NCBI GenBank assembly: GCA_029931535.1
Contig: JAQPZY010001244.1
Location: forward strand, 1,474,501 to 1,538,500
DNA: 64,000 nucleotides
Origin: Margaritifera margaritifera
Taxonomy: Eukaryota; Mollusca; Bivalvia; Unionida; Margaritiferidae
Direction of reading: 5' to 3'
Positions within the stretch are counted from its first letter, which is position 1, and every line of letters begins with the position of its first letter. Below the pieces are notes generated by a model. The model had not been told where the DNA came from and made no database searches. It worked only from the letters and a program-made list of their open reading frames with translations. Below, piece after piece: positions 59,201 to 64,000 of the stretch. Position numbers and translations under genes: made by a program.

Positions 59201-62200
59201 GATGGCTTGTACATAGGGTAGTAAAGAAACCTGTAGATTATGGCATCTAAAGGTCGGAAGTCACATTCATGGTAGGTCTAAAAAGAAAACAATGACAGTG
59301 GTTGCTGCACATTAGGTTTAGTTCAAGACCACATACCTTAACCAAAAGTCCAGATCATTGAAACCTGGGTGGACATATAATGTTCCATTCATGGTACTCT
59401 TGTTTTTCTACTTTAATTGCTCAAACCATTATCCAATGAAGAGACTTTCTTATGACATTCATGATAAATTATCTTCCAGTTTGTAATTAGATTACATATA
59501 ACACGGTAATTAACAAAAATCTATAAATGTGAAATATCATGTTAAAAGACTACATAACCCTTTTCTTCATAAGGAAAGTTTATGTTTTTATTTTAAATTT
59601 TCATTTTTTTATGTTTTTATTTTAGTGTGGAAAGACTTGCAAAAGAAACATCTGAGACCTGTGACTTCTGTCAGTATGAAAAGTAGGTACATGTTTATGA
59701 CTATCAATTTACATATATAGATCTGTTAAAACTAATTATCTGTCAGTTTACTAGCAGATTGATGATAGGTGTATAAGATAATAAATAGTATCATAATCAC
59801 TCATTTCAAAGTTTTTAATTTAAAAGTAATATCACTGATTTCTACTTTTTATCAGTCTTGGTGGGCAAAAGAGTTAAATTATCCAGCAGGTGTCATGACT
59901 ATCAGAAATATATGACATTGAGATTCTGTTTGTTATTAAATGACATGACTTACTGACTTTGCTCATGAGAAAGTTCATATTTTCATTCTGTTTGTTATTA
60001 AAATGACATGATTTACTGACTTCGCTCATGAGAACATTCATATTGACATTCTATTTGTTATTAAAATGACATGATTCACTGACTTTGCTCATGAGAATGT
60101 TCATATTGACATTCTGTTTGTTATTAAAATGACATGATTTACTGACTTTGCTCATGAGAATGTTGATATTGACATTCTGTTTGGTATTAAAATGACGTGA
60201 TTTACTGACTTTACTCATGAGAATGTTCATATTGACATTCTGTTTGTTATTAAAATGACATGATTTACTGACATTGCCCATGAGAATGTTCATATTGACA
60301 TTCTGTTTGTTATTAAAATGACATGATTTACTGACGTTGCTCATGAGAATGTTCATATTGACATTCTGTTTGTTATTAAAATGACGTGATTTACTCACTT
60401 TGCTCATGAGAATGTTCATATTGACATTGTTTGTTTTTAAAATGACGTGATTTACTGACATTGCCCATGAGAATGTTCATATTGACATTCTGTTTGTTAT
60501 TAAAATGACATGATTTACTGACTTTGATCATGAGAATGAAGACATTGGTTATAGGTTTCTTTGCAAGTACACTGTATCATTACATGCTTTAAGCACAATG
60601 CATTTAACTTTCATGATCACAATAGATGTACATATATTCTACCCCTGTTACTTGATCTGATTCAAAAGACATAATGTGGTAGTGCAAAGCAGCTCAACTT
60701 TTAATTGATTGTAACAATACAGGAAACACTTCAGCAAGTTGCAGATCAAAAGCATAGTCAGCATTTAATAGGTTCTCACAGAAATACTCATGGGCATCAC
60801 TTTGATGGTCAGTTAACACTTTTAACATTTGAATGCAAGAGGGCATATCATATTTATAATAATTACACTGAAACCAAATTAAAAAAGATAAAACTGAAAC
60901 ACAAATTTCACTTGACAAGACTTATTGGTATTTATTTCACTTGACAAGACTTATTGGTATTTATTTCTTAAAATGTTGCCACCAGTAGGCATTACCAACT
61001 TTTTCATTGATTGATATTTCTTCATATATAGATACTTACAATGGATTGAGAATTTTTTTAATAAGAAAATTTAACAAAATATATGACTTCTTATTAAAAG
61101 TTGTGAATTTCATGATGTTGTTTATACATTTCTGGGCACTAACCGTCATTTTCAGTGATAAAACAAGTGATATATCGGTGTTTCATTTACCAGTTTTGAT
61201 CGCTATTTTATTCACATTCAGCAAATAGTGACCCATTATGGTATTTTCTATAAGAAAAAATGGGATTCACACTTGGCCCCACATTACAAGCTGGTTCGTG
61301 AGTTATCCAGGTATACGTAAAATGAGGGAGCAATGTATCATGTCTATTTGGTACTAAATGAAAATGGTGCCAGTCTGACTACCAACATCACCGGATTTTT
61401 ATCATTTAATCCCATATTTGTATGTGTTCAATGAATATCTTGGATGAAATGACTTCATTACTTATGCATTTGATCAAACTTAGCATGTGGTTATATCTTG
61501 ACATTGTCTTAGACCAATTCAGTGATCTTCTATCCATGATATCAAGTTCAAGGTCAAAGGCCATAACAAAGAATTTTGTTCTGCATTTACAGCTATCATG
61601 TGAACATGTTAACTCAAACATTACCAACCAGTGTTCAAAAAATCAGACAGCCCGACGCCTGGGGCCCCTCTAATTTCAGATTGGGCCCCTCCTATTTTTT
61701 AAGTGAAAAGCCCATCGGGCTTGTCGAACAAAGAAAACTCTAAATCTGCCAGAGAAAACTTCAATCTCGCTAACTAAATGCAGACTTTTATTTAAATGTT
61801 GATACATTATAAATATTTATCCCCATGTGGGCCCCTTAGTCATTTGAAGTTCGTCTACTGATTGTAATTCTATAGAAAGCTGTAAACTTGGTGTACAGTG
61901 CGAGGCATGTGATGTATGAATCGGGAACAGATTGCCCAGGGTTACATGTACCTATAATAAGTGCTCAATTGGCTTCAGGGAATAAATTGAGCTGCCCCTT
62001 GCTCTCGCTTCTCGTTCCATTCTGAATCGTACACCGCCTTCTCTCTTCGAAAGTATTTACCTGGGCCAGTTACTATCTAGCTGAGGATTATTTAATCCCT
62101 TTATACCTTACGAGAGCACTGTTAAAGAAATGCTGTTTATAGTACAAGCACAGCCTAATACACGCCTTAAGGTGCATTTTGCAACGTGGATTCTCGCGCA

Positions 62201-63577
62201 AGTAAAACTAAAAGTCGGTACATTTATACTGTATAAAACGTGCAAAATACCATCCGCTATAATCAGTAAAATTAAAATAAAGGCTACAAAACTACAGTGA
62301 AAAAAATTTCTGAATCATAAAAATGTAATGTAAGTAGAATATAGACTTTATTATTTCTTTGTTAAATATATGCCACACATTTCCAAAATAATGCAGTCTG
62401 AATAAAAATGGCATTATAATATTTTTGTAAAAATCATAATTAAGTACATTTAAAATAGTAAATAATTTAGACATTATTATAGAAGACAAAAAAAACCCCA
62501 AACAAAAACATATACACATGCATGCAGAATAAGTAATAATTAAAATAATAATTATAATTTCTACATTACATGCTCTTTTTAATTGCAACGTCGTGTGAAA
62601 AATAATAGTAAAAAATAGTGCCATTTTGGGCACATGGTATTGGAGTCAGGGCTTGTGAATTTTTTCAAGGCACCAGCCCTGGGCCTGTGTCTGAAAAAAA
62701 ATTTTCTTTGAACACTGCCAACTTTTTATCTTGGAGTTTCTCAAGAATATTAAAGATGGTTTCTGTACTCGGCAGTTAAAATGAAGAAATAGACTTGTCT
62801 GGGATTCCTGGAATGTTTTTTTCAGCAGTGGAGCATCAATTCCTTCAATTGAGTCTGTTATGATTTGTCATCAAGATGCTTAGAAAGGTCAGCTATGTGA
62901 TAAATAGTTTACATTGTATGTTTCAGGTTTACAGCTGAGGAGCCTTTTGGTCGTATCATTTCAAACTATTCAGCAACTGCAGCAAACACTTTCAAACTCG
63001 ACACCTGGCACTCCCTAGTTCTAACACGGACACATCACCCTCTTAACTGGACAATGGTACAGTTTGTTGATCTCTACAACACCGCACAAAAATGGTAAGG
63101 TTTCTGTGAGGATACAAAATGATACCTGTCCAATACAAACCCTGGCTATTCCTTATTATTGTTAAGACATAAAAAGAACTTTATAGCCATTAGGTGAACT
63201 GGCCCTTCAGCATGCATATAGAAAATATTTACAAATTCCATGATGGCGGTACAAATAATATCAATTGTTAATACATAGTCAGTTAAAGAAAAATAAAAGG
63301 TAATATATCTTGTACACAGAAATTATCTTAAATCTTTATGACAGTTATTAGTATTGGCTACAGTTATTAGTATTGGCTACAGTATACAATTTGAGTGGAT
63401 AAACGAAGTTGTAATATGGCAAGAACTCGCATACAGGATAATGTAAGGGAGAAAATGGACATTCATAAAAGAAAGAAGGATTATGTGTATTGAAATACAA
63501 TAATATTTTCTAGGTATGAATGCTTTGTATACCAGCATTGGAAAAGTTTAAAGTTCTTTGAATTTGAACATACTAGG
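53120..63577 (+). CDS. GalT/HIT-like nucleotidyltransferase-family protein (six exons, partial)
   Basis: Exons 53120-53223, 55564-55702, 56321-56424, 59626-59682, 62927-63094 and 63514-63577 join with matching phases (2, 0, 2, 2, 2) at GT-AG borders and give about 212 residues with no stop. The protein has a helical start (SLENLPRILDIWKQSQDK), a conserved middle (GRKxRPLPIP-type RGKRPLPIPEEPERLYV), a CxxC site (TCDFCQYE), FGRI, and WHSLVLTRTHHPLNW followed by a helix. The CxxC and His-rich strand resemble the N-terminal half of galactose-1-phosphate uridylyltransferase and other HIT-fold enzymes, which transfer or cleave nucleotide groups. The His-containing catalytic triad should be in exons beyond this window. 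Both ends are incomplete. The gene model is strong; the function is inference. Confidence 0.75.
54262..55405. repeat. 63-bp minisatellite, about 18 copies, in intron 1
   Basis: Unit: GACTAGACAGTTGTATTG, AGGAATGGGCAGTATATGTG, TAATGGATAAGTGTTGGTTG and neighbours. The 63-bp length keeps frames open on both strands (324 codons plus, 396 codons minus). The array lies wholly between exons 53223 and 55564, and the variants differ mainly by GATGG/CAGG and GGTT/GACT types. Not coding. Confidence 0.95.
55564..55702 (+). CDS. HIT-like gene, visible exon 2
   Basis: Between TTTTTTTCAG and GTAAGA. Encodes LFYKVFTGIFSVEYNPAQII and RKWLGNSEKVFQESKNQ. Confidence 0.8.
56321..56424 (+). CDS. HIT-like gene, visible exon 3
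   Basis: Between CTCTTTGCAG and GTAAGT. Encodes SVVFVYNEYTREQNTYNPIR then RPLPIPEEPERL. Confidence 0.8.
56874..58598. mobile_element. 1.7-kb non-autonomous DNA transposon, 6-bp target duplication
   Basis: The ends are CAGGGGTC and GACCCCTG (inverted), with related inner bases (AAGCTAG and the right end's CCGCTACC read inward). Both ends are flanked by TCATAG (56868-56873 and 58599-58604). It sits in the intron between exons 3 and 4 of the HIT-like gene. A GGGAGAAGTG repeat lies inside the left end. No transposase frame was found. hAT elements usually give 8-bp duplications, so the superfamily is uncertain. Confidence 0.72.
58680..59400. repeat. Mollusc-type repeat with ~170-180-bp internal units
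   Basis: About four diverged units share GTCAAAAGGTCAAAG, GTGACTxAAA, TTATTTxxxCA and TTGGxxAAACTTTGT. Such arrays are common in bivalve and gastropod introns (recall). Noncoding. Confidence 0.7.
59626..59682 (+). CDS. HIT-like gene, visible exon 4
   Basis: A 57-base microexon between TTATTTTAG and GTAGGT. Encodes VERLAKETSETCDFCQYE, including the CxxC pair. Confidence 0.8.
59930..60530. repeat. 63-bp minisatellite, about 9-10 copies, in intron 4
   Basis: Unit: TTATTAAAATGACATGATTT, ACTGACTTTGCTCATGAGAA, TGTTCATATTGACATTCTGT and TTG. It has the same 63-bp period as the intron 1 minisatellite but an unrelated sequence. One minus-strand frame stays open for 136 codons and is not a gene. Confidence 0.95.
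60895..60966. repeat. 31-bp tandem duplication
   Basis: CACTTGACAAGACTTATTGG and its following bases TATTTATTT occur twice. Confidence 0.92.
61030..61330 (+). repeat. Dispersed repeat family, copy 2
   Basis: Partner of 43700-44060 in opposite orientation. It carries the frame 61007-61228 with FLLKVVNFMMLFIHFWALTV and FHLPVLIAILFTFS. The shared hydrophobic protein pattern, with substitutions scattered, suggests the source was coding. Confidence 0.65.
61629..62717. mobile_element. 1.1-kb non-autonomous DNA transposon, 5-bp target duplication
   Basis: The ends are CAGTGTTCAAA and the inverted TTTGAACACTG. Inner terminal bases also agree (CAGACAGCCCGACGCCTGGG and, read inward from the right, CAGACACAGGCCCAGGGC). 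CCAAC flanks both sides (61624-61628 and 62718-62722). It lies in intron 4 of the HIT-like gene. No long frame of interest is inside. The superfamily is not certain; the end sequence is hAT-like but 8-bp duplications are usual there. Confidence 0.7.
62927..63094 (+). CDS. HIT-like gene, visible exon 5
   Basis: Between TGTTTCAG and GTAAGG. Encodes FTAEEPFGRIISNYSATAAN and KLDTWHSLVLTRTHHPLNWT, then a helix with VDLYNTAQKW. Confidence 0.85.
63341..63381. repeat. 20-bp tandem duplication
   Basis: CAGTTATTAGTATTGGCTA appears twice in succession. Confidence 0.9.
63514..63577 (+). CDS. HIT-like gene, probable exon 6
   Basis: Between TATTTTCTAG and GTATGT. Completes a Trp codon with the previous exon and encodes YECFVYQHWKSLKFFEFEHT. 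The donor is plausible but less typical. If it is not used the frame stops 10 codons later. Confidence 0.55.
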
Positions 63578-64000
63578 GTATGTAAAGAATCTCCTCGGTG
63601 TATATTCTTACTGTAAATGTATTACATAGGGCAGACAAACATAAAATTAGACATTAAGTCCCATCCATTGTTTTTGTCCCTGCAAAAACCTAATGTTAAA
63701 ATGAACCTTTCTACATGGAATAACATTTTCTGGTCAAAATGATGTTCGAATTTGATGCAACTGTATATGCTGTAATACTCACTGGTTTGGGTCATATTCA
63801 CCTGATTGGAGTGATTTTATTTGTATATGACTTTGGTAAATCATGAAAAATTAAATCCATTTAAACCTTTGTATAATGACTAATTGGGGTAGCAGATGCA
63901 ATTCCCATTTAGTTACATATCATGTAGACAGATTAAAAGTCAGAATGAAGTATGGACAAACAGAAAGAGAAAAAATAAGTGGAAAGAAATAAATATAGGT

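Noticed and set aside
60051..60461. 136-codon minus-strand frame
   Set aside because: Artefact of the second 63-bp minisatellite.

Overview
This window is nuclear DNA of an invertebrate animal, most likely a mollusc or a close lophotrochozoan relative. The reasons are spliced genes with GT-AG introns, long (AT)n, (CT)n, (AAT)n and (GT)n microsatellites, an AT-rich background, a secreted C1q-domain gene of the kind expanded in bivalves and gastropods, a tRNA-like element, and several mollusc-style dispersed repeats. Nothing looks bacterial. Host coding sequence is sparse and most of the window is mobile or repeated DNA. All calls come from reading the sequence; no database search was possible.

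Left part (1-9.3 kb): microsatellites, short tandem repeats and a two-exon C1q-domain gene on the minus strand (3059-4677). Its intron carries two microsatellites and a tRNA-like element.

Middle part (9.3-34.8 kb): a cluster of decayed Polinton/Maverick (adintovirus-like) elements. A fragment at 9.3-11.7 kb has a membrane-protein remnant and an integrase remnant. Polinton A (about 12.26-21.96 kb) is AT-rich and keeps the textbook plan: diverged terminal inverted repeats, a DNA polymerase B remnant entering from the left end, an integrase remnant entering from the right end, and small structural-type genes between. A solo LTR with a 4-bp target duplication sits inside it. A 2.3-kb inverted-repeat element (22.45-24.71 kb) follows. 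Polinton B (about 24.84-34.76 kb) is visibly richer in G+C and holds broken genes for a major capsid-like protein, a packaging ATPase, a minor capsid-like protein, two membrane proteins, a conserved unknown protein, the N-terminal part of polymerase B and a small Cys-rich protein. No integrase was found in it. All the Polinton genes are frameshifted or interrupted, so these are fossils.

Right of the cluster (34.8-51.3 kb): a possible broken ORF, two neighbouring large inverted repeats (36.5-39.2 kb and 39.65-41.76 kb), a CpG-rich patch between AT microsatellites, minisatellites, a short MITE, and a tandem duplication of about 1.6 kb, one copy of which carries a BED-like zinc-finger ORF. A membrane-anchor exon may lie near 44.4 kb.

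Right end (53.1-64 kb): six exons, with perfectly matching splice phases, of a host gene on the plus strand. The protein has a CxxC motif and His-rich segments and resembles the GalT/HIT nucleotidyltransferase fold. Its introns hold two different minisatellites that both have 63-bp units, two non-autonomous DNA transposons with identifiable target duplications, and a mollusc-type repeat array. The gene appears to start before, and continue beyond, the part visible here.
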